This document shows positions 42,830-50,123 of a stretch of DNA of 64,000 nucleotides, piece after piece (within the stretch, counting starts at the first letter, position 1; each line of letters starts with the position of its first letter). Position numbers and translations under genes: made by a program. This stretch comes from CALMKX01 sp036274895 (GTDB lineage: Bacteria > Acidobacteriota > Thermoanaerobaculia > Multivoradales > SZUA-115). Location: the NCBI GenBank assembly GCA_036274895.1, contig DASUEU010000069.1, positions 124,001 through 188,000 of the forward strand. Direction: 5' to 3'. The notes beneath the pieces were generated by a model. It saw only the letters and a program-made list of their open reading frames with translations. It was not told the origin of the DNA and made no database searches.

Positions 42830-43457
42830 GCTCGTAACCTGCGTCGCCGCCCTGCTCCTCGCGGTCGTCGTCGCCATCCCGGCGGCGGCGCAGGGCGGTC
42901 CGAACCCGTTCGCGGATCGCTTCCCGAACGCGGTGCTGACGACTCACGAGGGAAAACGTGTGCGGTTCTATGACGACATCCTCAAGGGGAAGATCGTCAT
43001 GATCAATTTCATGTACGCCACCTGCAAAGGCCGTTGACCGGGCGTCACTCAGAACCTCGTGAAGGTTCAACAGCTGCTCGGTGATCGGATGGGCAAGGAC
43101 GTGTGGTTTTACTCGCTGACGCTCGAGCCGGAGAAGGACACTCCGCAGGATCTGGCCGGCTACGCGCAGCGATACGACGTGGGGCCGGGGTGGCTCTTCT
43201 TGACCGGCGATCCGGTGGACCTGGAGGAGCTGCGCCAGAAGCTCGGCTTCGCCTGGAGCGACCCGGCTCTCGATGCGGATCTCACCAACCACATCGGCAC
43301 CGTGAAGATGGGCAACGAGCCCAGGGCCTGGTGGGGTGCGGTGCCGTCTCTTTCGGATCCGAGGCAGATCGCCCGTCTGCTCGTTTGGATGGCGCCGGAG
43401 GCGGGCGCGGAAGGCACGATCGGTCTTTTGCCGGGAGAAGGAGGAACCTCGCCATGA
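42801..43457 (+). CDS. SCO1/SenC-like copper chaperone, selenoprotein candidate (CxxxU)
   Basis: 219 codons from ATG 42801, with GGGAGG 9 nt upstream. An N-terminal signal or anchor (VTCVAALLLAVVVAIPAAAQ) precedes a thioredoxin-fold SCO domain. The copper motif, normally C-x3-C, reads INFMYATCKGR-U-PGVTQN with TGA at codon 79 (43035-43037) and Cys at 75. The frame continues with the rest of the domain (YSLTLEPEKDTPQDLAGYAQ, split read YSLTLEP and EKDTPQDLAGYAQRYDVGPG) and the copper-ligand histidine in LTNHIGTV at 164. SCO proteins deliver copper to cuproenzymes or act as thiol-disulfide reductases; here the likely client is the oxidase encoded upstream. Its stop overlaps the next gene by 4 bp. 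Confidence 0.85.
43035..43068 (+). promoter_or_regulatory. UGA codon plus bacterial SECIS-like hairpin (SCO1-like gene)
   Basis: GAACCT (43052-43057) pairs perfectly with AGGTTC (43063-43068) around the loop CGTGA. The apical loop starts 21 nt after the UGA and has G second, consistent with bacterial SECIS geometry. Confidence 0.78.
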
Positions 43458-44002
43458 CGTGGCTCGAGACGACAACGCTGGTCATGGCGGTTCTCTTCGG
43501 GGCTGCCGGTGCGGGGGCTCAGCAAGCTGCGGAGCCTACGCCGAGAATCCCCGGTCTCAAGATGGCCGACGTGCGCGACCACGAGCACCTGTGGCGGGAG
43601 ATCGGTGAGCTCCAGACCTGGGAGCGCAGCGATCGCATCTCGATCGCGGAGTATCGCGGCAAGGTGATCGAGAAGACGGCGCAGTACCTGGGCTTCGAAG
43701 GGGCGGCGGCGGAGCAGTTCACCGCCGTGGCGAAGGCCGCGATCGACCGTGTGCGGGTCTCCTTTCAAGCCGGACGCCGGCCCGAGGTGGATCCCGGTGA
43801 CGCACACGCCCAGCTCACGGCGGACCTCGAAGGGGCTGCGACGCAGGTGACCGCCACCTTCCGCAAGGAGCCCCGGCACGAGCTGTTCGCGCCGGACTGC
43901 AAGAAGTGGCTGCTGAGACTCGCCTTCGGCCCCAGCGAGGCCAAGGAAGCCAAGGAAGCCGAGCAGGCCGGAGCCACCGGGGCGGCCCCGGCGAGCCCCT
44001 GA
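43454..44002 (+). CDS. Small exported protein of the copper operon, unknown function
   Basis: A 182-residue protein with a signal peptide (LVMAVLFGAAGAGAQQ), an amphipathic helical body and an Ala/Glu-rich tail. There is a single cysteine in FAPDCKKWLLRL. No family recognised. The 4-bp overlap with the SCO1-like gene makes cotranscription and coupled translation likely, so it may be an accessory of copper delivery. Confidence 0.75.
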   Translation: MTWLETTTLVMAVLFGAAGAGAQQAAEPTPRIPGLKMADVRDHEHLWREIGELQTWERSDRISIAEYRGKVIEKTAQYLGFEGAAAEQFTAVAKAAIDRVRVSFQAGRRPEVDPGDAHAQLTADLEGAATQVTATFRKEPRHELFAPDCKKWLLRLAFGPSEAKEAKEAEQAGATGAAPASP

Positions 44003-44024
44003 CGTCCATTCCCTGCCGGTGGCT

Positions 44025-44039
44025 CCGTCCCTCGGACGG
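44025..44039. terminator. Hairpin between convergent genes
   Basis: CCGTCC-CTC-GGACGG, a perfect 6-bp stem in the 40-bp gap between the operon end and the convergent TlpA-fusion gene. A bidirectional terminator is likely, though no T-run is present. Confidence 0.5.
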
Positions 44040-44042
44040 GGC

Positions 44043-45731
44043 TCACCGGGGCGGGTCTGTCTCAGCTCGACCGGAGCTGGCCAGCGCGTCGCGGATCGCC
44101 TCGCCGAGCCCAGGGCTCTCGGCGGAGATCTGCTCATCCGCCCGCCAGAGGATCCGTCCCTCGGGGTCGAGGACGAAGGTCGCCGGCAGCGTCTGGATGC
44201 GCAGGGCCTCGTAGACGTGCATCTCGGGATCGCGCCAGACAGAAAAGGGGAGCCTCCGCTCGGCGACGAAGGCGCGCACCTTGTCGAGGGCCTCGGCCGC
44301 GTCGACGTTCAGACCCACCACGACGAGCCCGGCCTGTCGGTGACTTTCCTGAAGCCGGGCCAGCTCGGGCATCTCCGCGATGCAGGGCAAGCACCAGGTG
44401 GCCCACAGGTTGAGCAGGACGGCACGGCCGCGGAGGGCCTCGAGTGACACTTTCTCGCCGTCGAGGGAGCGCACTGAGACATCCGGCACCGGGTCGCCCA
44501 CGCGGCCCCGCCCGGTGTAGGACTCCCTGCCATCGCCGGGCCGGGCTTTCGGCGCCGGGGTCCGTAGCGCCGGCAGGCTGGCGAGGGGCACGGTCACCAC
44601 CCGCAGAGTCGAGGAAGCGCCCTCGGCATTCCCCTCAGTCCAAGCCGCCGCGACGCGATCGCCGACGAGGGCGAGTTGGGGGAAGCCACGGAAGTGGCCA
44701 GGGCCTCCCTGTGCGACGACGATCGGGTCTCCCCGCCTGCCGTCGGGAGCCACCCGTGCCAGGTTCAGGGTTTCCTCGGTGGCGCTTCGGCTTCGCCACA
44801 GGGCCAGGGCCCGGCCTTCGCCGTCGAGGCAGATCGCGATCGGCCCGGAGGGCTCATGCCCGCTGCCGCTCGCGTCCAGCTCCACCGGGGTGCCGAAGGT
44901 CCGGCCGGCATCGCTGGAGAAGGCCACGGCGAGGCGTGGGCCGTGCGCTGCGTCGCTGAGCCAGGCCGCGGCCACCTGGCGACGAAGCGCCGCCACCTCG
45001 GGGCCGCTCCCGGGCTCCTCCGCCGGCCGCCACTCCGCGCCGTGGACGGGCTGCGGCTCGGTCCAACGGGCCTCCTGGCGGCGAACGATGGCGATGCCCG
45101 GGGCGCCCGGGGGTGCGGCCTGGCGGTAGGCGACCACCGGGCCGTCCCAGGTCATGGCGGCCGAGGTCGCCCAGCCGTCCGAGGCTCGAGGATCGAGGAG
45201 CGTCTCTCCCGCCAGGACTCGGGTCCCCAACAGGCGCGCCGAGCCCGCGCCGGTGGAACGCAACCAGAAGGCGTAACCGCCCTCCTCGCCACCGGCGAAA
45301 GAGGCGAAGGGTAGGGAGGACCCAGGCAACCGCTCCCAGGCCCGCCCGGCATCGGCGGAGCGGCAGACGAGATCTCCCGTGCGGGCGATGAGGGTGCGTC
45401 GGGGGCCTCGCGTCTCGAGCACGGTCAGCGAAGGACGATCCCGCGGGTCGGGGGCTGCGACCCCTTCGGCGACGGTGATCGGCGGGCTCCACGCTCCCTG
45501 CGAGAAGCGGGCGAACTTGAGGCGCCCTCCCGAGCTCTGCGGCTCGAGCCAGGTCATCAGCAGGTCGTGCTCCTTGTTGAAGGTGGTGGCGCCTTCGGCG
45601 GCGAGAGCCGGGGCCGTGGCGCCGGCCACGGCCGGAGGGTCGATCCATGTGGGCTCCGCCGACGGGCCTTCGCCCATCGCCCAACTGGCAATTGCGGCGA
45701 CCGCGGCCGCGAAGGTGCCGACCGACCTCAC
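44043..45731 (-). CDS. Exported sialidase-like beta-propeller fused to TlpA thioredoxin domain
   Basis: About 562 residues. A signal peptide (FAAAVAAIASWAMG) is followed by a repeat-rich domain with BNR/sialidase-type strands (DAGRAWERL, SSDAGRTFGTPVEL) to about residue 400, then a TlpA/ResA-like thioredoxin fold: GDPVPDVSVRSLDGEKVSLE, catalytic WATWCLPCIAEMP, and cis-Pro LPATFVLDPEG. The CxxC is intact and not recoded. Start GTG 45731 is preferred over ATG 45758 because GAGGAG lies 5 nt upstream. A periplasmic thiol-disulfide enzyme next to a SCO/copper-oxidase operon suggests it keeps the chaperone's Cys/Sec pair reduced; inference. Confidence 0.82.
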   Translation of the reverse strand: MRSVGTFAAAVAAIASWAMGEGPSAEPTWIDPPAVAGATAPALAAEGATTFNKEHDLLMTWLEPQSSGGRLKFARFSQGAWSPPITVAEGVAAPDPRDRPSLTVLETRGPRRTLIARTGDLVCRSADAGRAWERLPGSSLPFASFAGGEEGGYAFWLRSTGAGSARLLGTRVLAGETLLDPRASDGWATSAAMTWDGPVVAYRQAAPPGAPGIAIVRRQEARWTEPQPVHGAEWRPAEEPGSGPEVAALRRQVAAAWLSDAAHGPRLAVAFSSDAGRTFGTPVELDASGSGHEPSGPIAICLDGEGRALALWRSRSATEETLNLARVAPDGRRGDPIVVAQGGPGHFRGFPQLALVGDRVAAAWTEGNAEGASSTLRVVTVPLASLPALRTPAPKARPGDGRESYTGRGRVGDPVPDVSVRSLDGEKVSLEALRGRAVLLNLWATWCLPCIAEMPELARLQESHRQAGLVVVGLNVDAAEALDKVRAFVAERRLPFSVWRDPEMHVYEALRIQTLPATFVLDPEGRILWRADEQISAESPGLGEAIRDALASSGRAETDPPR

Positions 45732-45980
45732 CCGTGCTCCTCGAGCGCAATGGCTCACGTTGATTTCCCCCTCACTCCAGGAGGTCCCGAGCCGTCCAAC
45801 GGCCCCGAACAGAGTGTGAGTTGTCCTGCCCTTCAGCTGCGAATTCCAATCTTCTGATCACTAGCGAGGGAAGGAATTTCGCGCCGTCTGGATCTGTCTC
45901 GAGTCAATCCGCCACGAACCGCGTTCTTACCACATTCGCCGCAGCTGCGGCCTGCCGGGCGGACTCGATCCCAGACGCCA

Positions 45981-46027
45981 CGAGGGATTGAAATCCCTCG
46001 CTACCCATGAACGTCCCTGGCGGGACG
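45981..46027 (-). repeat. REP-like double hairpin, copy 4 (inverted)
   Basis: CGAGGGATT-GA-AATCCCTCG, TACCCATGAA, CGTCCC-TGGC-GGGACG, essentially identical to copy 2, 31 kb away. It forms the left end of a symmetrical repeat array. The 525 bp 45732-46256 hold no gene, only these repeats and unremarkable sequence. Confidence 0.85.
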
Positions 46028-46060
46028 GGGGAAGAGAGGCTGGAGGTTCTGGTCTTCTCG

Positions 46061-46140
46061 TCACCCCCGCGAAAGCGGGGGTCCATCCCATTCTGGGCAG
46101 CGAAAGGCCAAGATGGATTCCCGCTTTCGCGGGAATGACG
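46061..46140. repeat. Inverted pair of GAAA-loop palindromes
   Basis: CCCCCGC-GAAA-GCGGGGG (46064-46081) and TTCCCGC-TTTC-GCGGGAA (46118-46135) are opposed copies of a second interspersed repeat (GTCA/TGAC flanks outward, GTCCATC/GATGGAT inward). Palindromes of this kind are widespread in high-GC bacteria. They are nested between REP copies 4 and 5. Confidence 0.8.
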
Positions 46141-46162
46141 AGCGGAGGGATCTCCCCTCCCC

Positions 46163-46210
46163 CGTCCCGCCAGGGACGTTCATGGGTAGCGAGCGACTTG
46201 AATCCCTCGC
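46163..46210 (+). repeat. REP-like double hairpin, copy 5
   Basis: CGTCCC-GCCA-GGGACG, TTCATGGGTA, then GCGAGCGACT-TG-AATCCCTCGC. The second stem has decayed by two mismatches. It ends 46 bp before the YihY-type gene. Confidence 0.75.
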
Positions 46211-46256
46211 GGCTTCTCGCCGCGCGGGCTTCTGCCGGCCTGATACCCTTCGCCCG

Positions 46257-47171
46257 ATGCGCAACAACCTCTGGACTCGGGCCGGGCTCTCCTGGTGGGA
46301 GCTGCTGCGCCGGATCTCGCGGGAGGTGGGGGCGGACCAGGTGTTCGGGCGGGCCGCCGAGCTGGCCTTCTACTTCCTCTTCGGCCTGTTCCCTTTGCTG
46401 TTGTTCCTGACCTCGGTCTTCGCCCACGTCATGGGAGAGAGGGCGGACCTGCGTGCCGACCTCTTCGCCTACCTCGAGCGGGTGATCCCCGGACCTCGCG
46501 CGCTGGACTTGGTGAAGGGCACTCTGGGCGGCATCATCGACCAGCGGGGTTTGCACTTCTCGGTCGGGCTGGTCTTCTCCCTGATCGCCTCCGCCCAGGC
46601 CATGGTGGCCGTGGGCCGGGTGCTGGACGCCACCTACGACGTCGAGAAGCGCCGCCCCTTCCTCCTCGCGCAGCTGATCGGCGTCGCCCTGACCCTGGCG
46701 TTCTCGGCCCTCTCCTTCGCGGCCCTGGTCCTGCTCTTCTGGGGGGGCTCGATCGCCCGATTGCTCGCCGGTCGCCTGGCCTTCGGTGGCAGCTACCTGG
46801 TCGAGGCCTGGTCCTGGCTCCAGTGGCCGGTGGGGCTCCTCTTCGTGCTGGCCGCTTTCGAGCTGATCTACAACTTCGCCCCTTCGGCGTGGAATCGCCG
46901 GCTGTCGTTCTGGTCGAGCCCCGGGGCGGCCGTGGCGGTCGGGCTCTGGCTCTCGGCTTCCTTCGGCCTCAAGGCCTACCTGCAGCACTTCGACGCCTAC
47001 GCCTGGGCCTACGGCTCCCTGGGCGCCCTGATCGCCCTGATGATGTGGTTCTACCTCACGGGCTTCGCCATCCTGGTCGGCGGCGTGATCAACCACGAGA
47101 TCGAGCGCGCCTTGAAGGAAGGCCGGCCCCGGCCCCCGCGCCGGCGCTGGCGGCTGCGCCGAAAACGCTAG
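46257..47171 (+). CDS. YihY/BrkB-family inner-membrane protein
   Basis: A 304-residue membrane protein with about six TM segments, starting at ATG 46257 (the frame extends back through REP copy 5, which is not coding). Typical family stretches: AAELAFYFLFGLFPLLLFL, LGGIID, and AWAYGSLGALIALMMWFYLTG near the end. Once taken for RNase BN; true function unknown, often linked to envelope integrity. Confidence 0.88.
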   Translation: MRNNLWTRAGLSWWELLRRISREVGADQVFGRAAELAFYFLFGLFPLLLFLTSVFAHVMGERADLRADLFAYLERVIPGPRALDLVKGTLGGIIDQRGLHFSVGLVFSLIASAQAMVAVGRVLDATYDVEKRRPFLLAQLIGVALTLAFSALSFAALVLLFWGGSIARLLAGRLAFGGSYLVEAWSWLQWPVGLLFVLAAFELIYNFAPSAWNRRLSFWSSPGAAVAVGLWLSASFGLKAYLQHFDAYAWAYGSLGALIALMMWFYLTGFAILVGGVINHEIERALKEGRPRPPRRRWRLRRKR

Positions 47172-47198
47172 ATCCTTCACCCGCGTAAGATCCCCGCC

Positions 47199-48437
47199 GT
47201 GCAGCCCGTCGACTACATCGCCCTGGCGATCCCGGTCTTCTTCGCCCTGATCGGCATCGAGATCCTGGTGGCGAGGATCCAGGGGGAGAGGCTCTATCGG
47301 CTCAACGACTCGCTCGCCGACCTTGCCACCGGCATCCTCCAGCAGGTCTTCGGCTTGTTCACCAAGGTCGTGGTGGTCGGGGTCTACGCCTGGATCTGGC
47401 AAGAAGGCCGGCTGGCGACCGTCCCCTCCACCCTCACCGCCTGGGTGCTCTGCTTTCTCGGCGTGGACTTCTTCTACTACTGGTTCCACCGCGTCAGTCA
47501 CGAGTCCAGCCTGCCCTGGGGGGCGCACATCGTCCACCACTCGAGCGAGGAGTACAACCTGGCCGTGGCCCTGCGCCAGGGCACCTTCCAGCCCCTATTC
47601 AGCTTCCTCTTTTACCTGCCCCTGGCCTGGATCGGTTTCCCGCCCCTGATGTTCCTCGCCTGCGTGTCGGCCAACACCCTCTACCAGTTCTGGATCCACA
47701 CCCGCACCATCGGCAAGCTCGGGCCCCTCGAGGGGGTGCTCAACACCCCTTCCCACCACCGCGTGCACCACGGCTGCGACGCCAAGTACATCGACAGGAA
47801 CTACGCCGGGGTCTTCATCGTCTGGGATCGCTTCTTCGGCACCTTCCAGGCGGAGCAGGAGGAGCCCACCTACGGCATCACCAAGCCGTTGCGCAGCTGG
47901 AACCCGGTGTGGGCCAACCTCCACCACTACGCCGACCTTGCGGGTAAGAGCCGCCGGGCCCCCTCCCTGCTCGAGGCCGCCAAGCTGTGGTGGAAGCCGC
48001 CCGGCTGGAAGCCGGCCTGGGCAGGGGAGGGCTGGGCGCGGGAAACGGGGCCCACACCGCTCTCCCACGGCGAGGCCGGCAAGTACGACGCGCTCCCACC
48101 CCGGCCCCTGGCGGCCTACGCGGTCTTGCACTTCGTGGTGGCGATCCTGGTCACCGTCGGCCTGCTTTTCCTCCAAGGCTCCCTCTCCGGCGGCGAGCGG
48201 TTGACCCTCGCGGCCTGGGTGGTGGCCTCGCTGGTGGTCATCGGCGGCATCTTCGACCGCCGCCGCTGGGTGGTGCCGGCCGAGTTGACCCGCCTGGCGC
48301 TCACCTGGGCCACCGCCCTCTGGCTGGTCGCCCACTACGCCCCCGAGCAGACCGGGTGGGTGGCGGGGTTGGGCTCGCTGGCGGCCGGGGCCTCCGCGGC
48401 CTGGCTGCTGCGCGGGCGAGAACAAAGTATCCCTTGA
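47199..48437 (+). CDS. Sterol desaturase / fatty-acid hydroxylase-family membrane enzyme
   Basis: A 412-residue protein from GTG 47199. The eight-histidine diiron pattern is visible: WFHRVSHE, HIVHHSSEEYN, WIHT and TPSHHRVHHG. N-terminal TM helices flank the histidine boxes, and a C-terminal extension with three more TM segments (from about residue 300) exceeds the standard domain. It uses oxygen to hydroxylate or desaturate a lipid or sterol-like substrate. Probably cotranscribed with the preceding gene (27 bp). Confidence 0.88.
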   Translation: MQPVDYIALAIPVFFALIGIEILVARIQGERLYRLNDSLADLATGILQQVFGLFTKVVVVGVYAWIWQEGRLATVPSTLTAWVLCFLGVDFFYYWFHRVSHESSLPWGAHIVHHSSEEYNLAVALRQGTFQPLFSFLFYLPLAWIGFPPLMFLACVSANTLYQFWIHTRTIGKLGPLEGVLNTPSHHRVHHGCDAKYIDRNYAGVFIVWDRFFGTFQAEQEEPTYGITKPLRSWNPVWANLHHYADLAGKSRRAPSLLEAAKLWWKPPGWKPAWAGEGWARETGPTPLSHGEAGKYDALPPRPLAAYAVLHFVVAILVTVGLLFLQGSLSGGERLTLAAWVVASLVVIGGIFDRRRWVVPAELTRLALTWATALWLVAHYAPEQTGWVAGLGSLAAGASAAWLLRGREQSIP

Positions 48438-48691
48438 CTTGGCAGATCGAGCCTGAAGCGGTCTCATAGACGCTTGCGGCGTCTCGGTTGATGCAATTCC
48501 TGAGTCTTTCCGCAGTTCAGGAGAAGGAGCAGCGCACCCGAAGATCAATACCTTGGTGCGCAATTGACGAGAAGACTGTTAGTATCCCGGCGCTCTTGTC
48601 ATCGAATCTAGACCGATCGCCTGGACGTTGACCGAGGAGGGAATGCCGGTCGAGGATGCCGGACGGCAACCGGACCTGCGCCGGCGTTGGC

Positions 48692-49297
48692 ATGTCGGAG
48701 CCGCTCAACCAGAGCCTGGAACGGAGCTTCGAGAGCCTCTACAACCGTTTCTACAAAGCGGTGGTGGTGCTCTTCCTGCGCCGAGGCTTGACCCTGGATC
48801 AGAGCCAGGATCTAGCCCAAGACACTTTCCTTCGGGTCTATAGGGGTATGCAGCATTTCCGGGACGAGTCCAGCCCCGAGACCTGGATCCGACGCATCGC
48901 TCTCAACGCCTTCGCCAACTGGGTGCGGGCGCGCAGAGCACGGAAGCGAGACGCTCCGGAGGTGTCGCTCGAAGGCGCCTGGGAGCACGGTGAGCCGGTG
49001 TTCGAGGAGAACGGCATCCTGCTTCCCACTCGAGCGAGCGCATCCGATGAGATGGAGGATCGCGAGCGGCGCCAGGAGTTCCACGAAGCGCTCGCCGACT
49101 TGCCGCCCCGCATGCTGCACTGTGTCAAGCTGCGCCTCGTGCACGGCCTCAAGTATCGAGAGATCGCCGAGCGCCAGGGTGTCTCGGTGAACACTGTGAA
49201 GGCCCACTTCTTCCAAGCCAGGAACATGCTGCGCAAGCGCTTTGGCGTCGAGTTCCCGGCCTCCCGTCCAGGAGGAGCTGGAGGCGACGATGAGTGA
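48692..49297 (+). CDS. ECF-type sigma factor of the CHAT operon
   Basis: A 201-residue sigma-70-family protein. Region 2 reads FESLYNRFYKAVVVLFLRRG and QDLAQDTFLRVYRGM; region 4 has LPPRMLHCVKLRLVHGLKYREIAERQGVSVNTVKAH (several segments joined, read LVHGLKYREIAE and GVSVNTVKAHFFQAR). ATG 48692 is chosen by alignment; ATG 48656 is in frame and possible. The 254 bp upstream have no gene and no clear promoter. It overlaps the anti-sigma gene by 8 bp. Confidence 0.88.
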   Translation: MSEPLNQSLERSFESLYNRFYKAVVVLFLRRGLTLDQSQDLAQDTFLRVYRGMQHFRDESSPETWIRRIALNAFANWVRARRARKRDAPEVSLEGAWEHGEPVFEENGILLPTRASASDEMEDRERRQEFHEALADLPPRMLHCVKLRLVHGLKYREIAERQGVSVNTVKAHFFQARNMLRKRFGVEFPASRPGGAGGDDE

Positions 49298-50123
49298 CGA
49301 TTCGCGCCACCTCCTCGAAGAGCTGGAAGCCCTCGCCGCCGCGCGCCACGCCTTCGAAGGCGACCATCCCTCCCCCGAGCTGATCGAGGAGCACGTCCTC
49401 GGCACGGTGTCGCCCGAGCTGGCGCAAACGGTGGCAGCCCACCTCGCCACCTGCCCCGAGTGCGCCGACCTCGCCCGCGACCTCGCCGACTTCCCGAACC
49501 TGGAGGTGCCGGCGGGCCAGCGGCCCTTGACGGCGGCGGAGCTGGCGGGGGATTGGGCGCGGTTGCAGAGTAAGGTGGCTTTAGAGCCGCCCACCTCGCT
49601 CGGAGGTCGCGCTGCGGTGATCCCATTTCCGTCGGCCGGTGAGGTGGAGCCCCGTCGGCTGAAGGGGCAGGTCGCCCTGTGGCGAACTGCCGCTGTGCTG
49701 GCGGTGTTGGTAGCGGGGGTGCTGGGGCTACGCCAGCCGAACCCCCAGGCATCTCGAGTGTTTGTCGACCCTGACATCGTCGATCTCTATGCCGAGACGG
49801 ATTTTCTCCGTGGGGCGCCAGGGCGAGGGGCCGGGACCGAAGTCAAGGTCGTCGACACCGACTCCTTCCTGCTGATCCTCCACCTGCCTTCTCAACCTCC
49901 CGGCGACTTTGGGGTCTTGATCGAAGCGGTGGACGGGAATGCGCGCGCGCCACGCAAAGTGATGGAGCGCGGCGGTCTGCACCTGCAGTCCGGCCGCGCC
50001 ACCCTGACACTGCAGCTCGACCGGACCCAACTGTCGCCGGGCCATTACCGCGTGCTACTTTCAGTCAAGAACGGCGGGAAAGAGGCTCCCCTTGCCGTCT
50101 ACTCTGTCCGAGTCGCCGACTGA
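49290..50123 (+). CDS. Zinc-finger anti-sigma-type membrane protein
   Basis: A 277-residue protein with GGAGG before ATG 49290. The anti-sigma zinc-binding pattern H-x3-C-x2-C is in AAHLATCPECADLARDL near residue 53. One TM helix (TAAVLAVLVAGVLGLRQ) near residue 140 separates a cytoplasmic sigma-binding part from an exterior beta-domain of about 120 residues. Presumed membrane sensor controlling the sigma factor with which it overlaps. Its end overlaps the CHAT gene by 32 bp. Confidence 0.82.
   Translation: MSDDSRHLLEELEALAAARHAFEGDHPSPELIEEHVLGTVSPELAQTVAAHLATCPECADLARDLADFPNLEVPAGQRPLTAAELAGDWARLQSKVALEPPTSLGGRAAVIPFPSAGEVEPRRLKGQVALWRTAAVLAVLVAGVLGLRQPNPQASRVFVDPDIVDLYAETDFLRGAPGRGAGTEVKVVDTDSFLLILHLPSQPPGDFGVLIEAVDGNARAPRKVMERGGLHLQSGRATLTLQLDRTQLSPGHYRVLLSVKNGGKEAPLAVYSVRVAD

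Noticed and set aside
42801..43037. Separate 78-residue protein followed by a second gene from GTG 43059
   Set aside because: The two parts together make one SCO domain with the break on the copper ligand.
44350..44420. Recoded cysteine in the TlpA domain
   Set aside because: The CxxC (WCLPC) is encoded by normal cysteine codons.
48540..48600. Promoter upstream of the second sigma factor
   Set aside because: TTGACG is present but no -10 lies at proper spacing.
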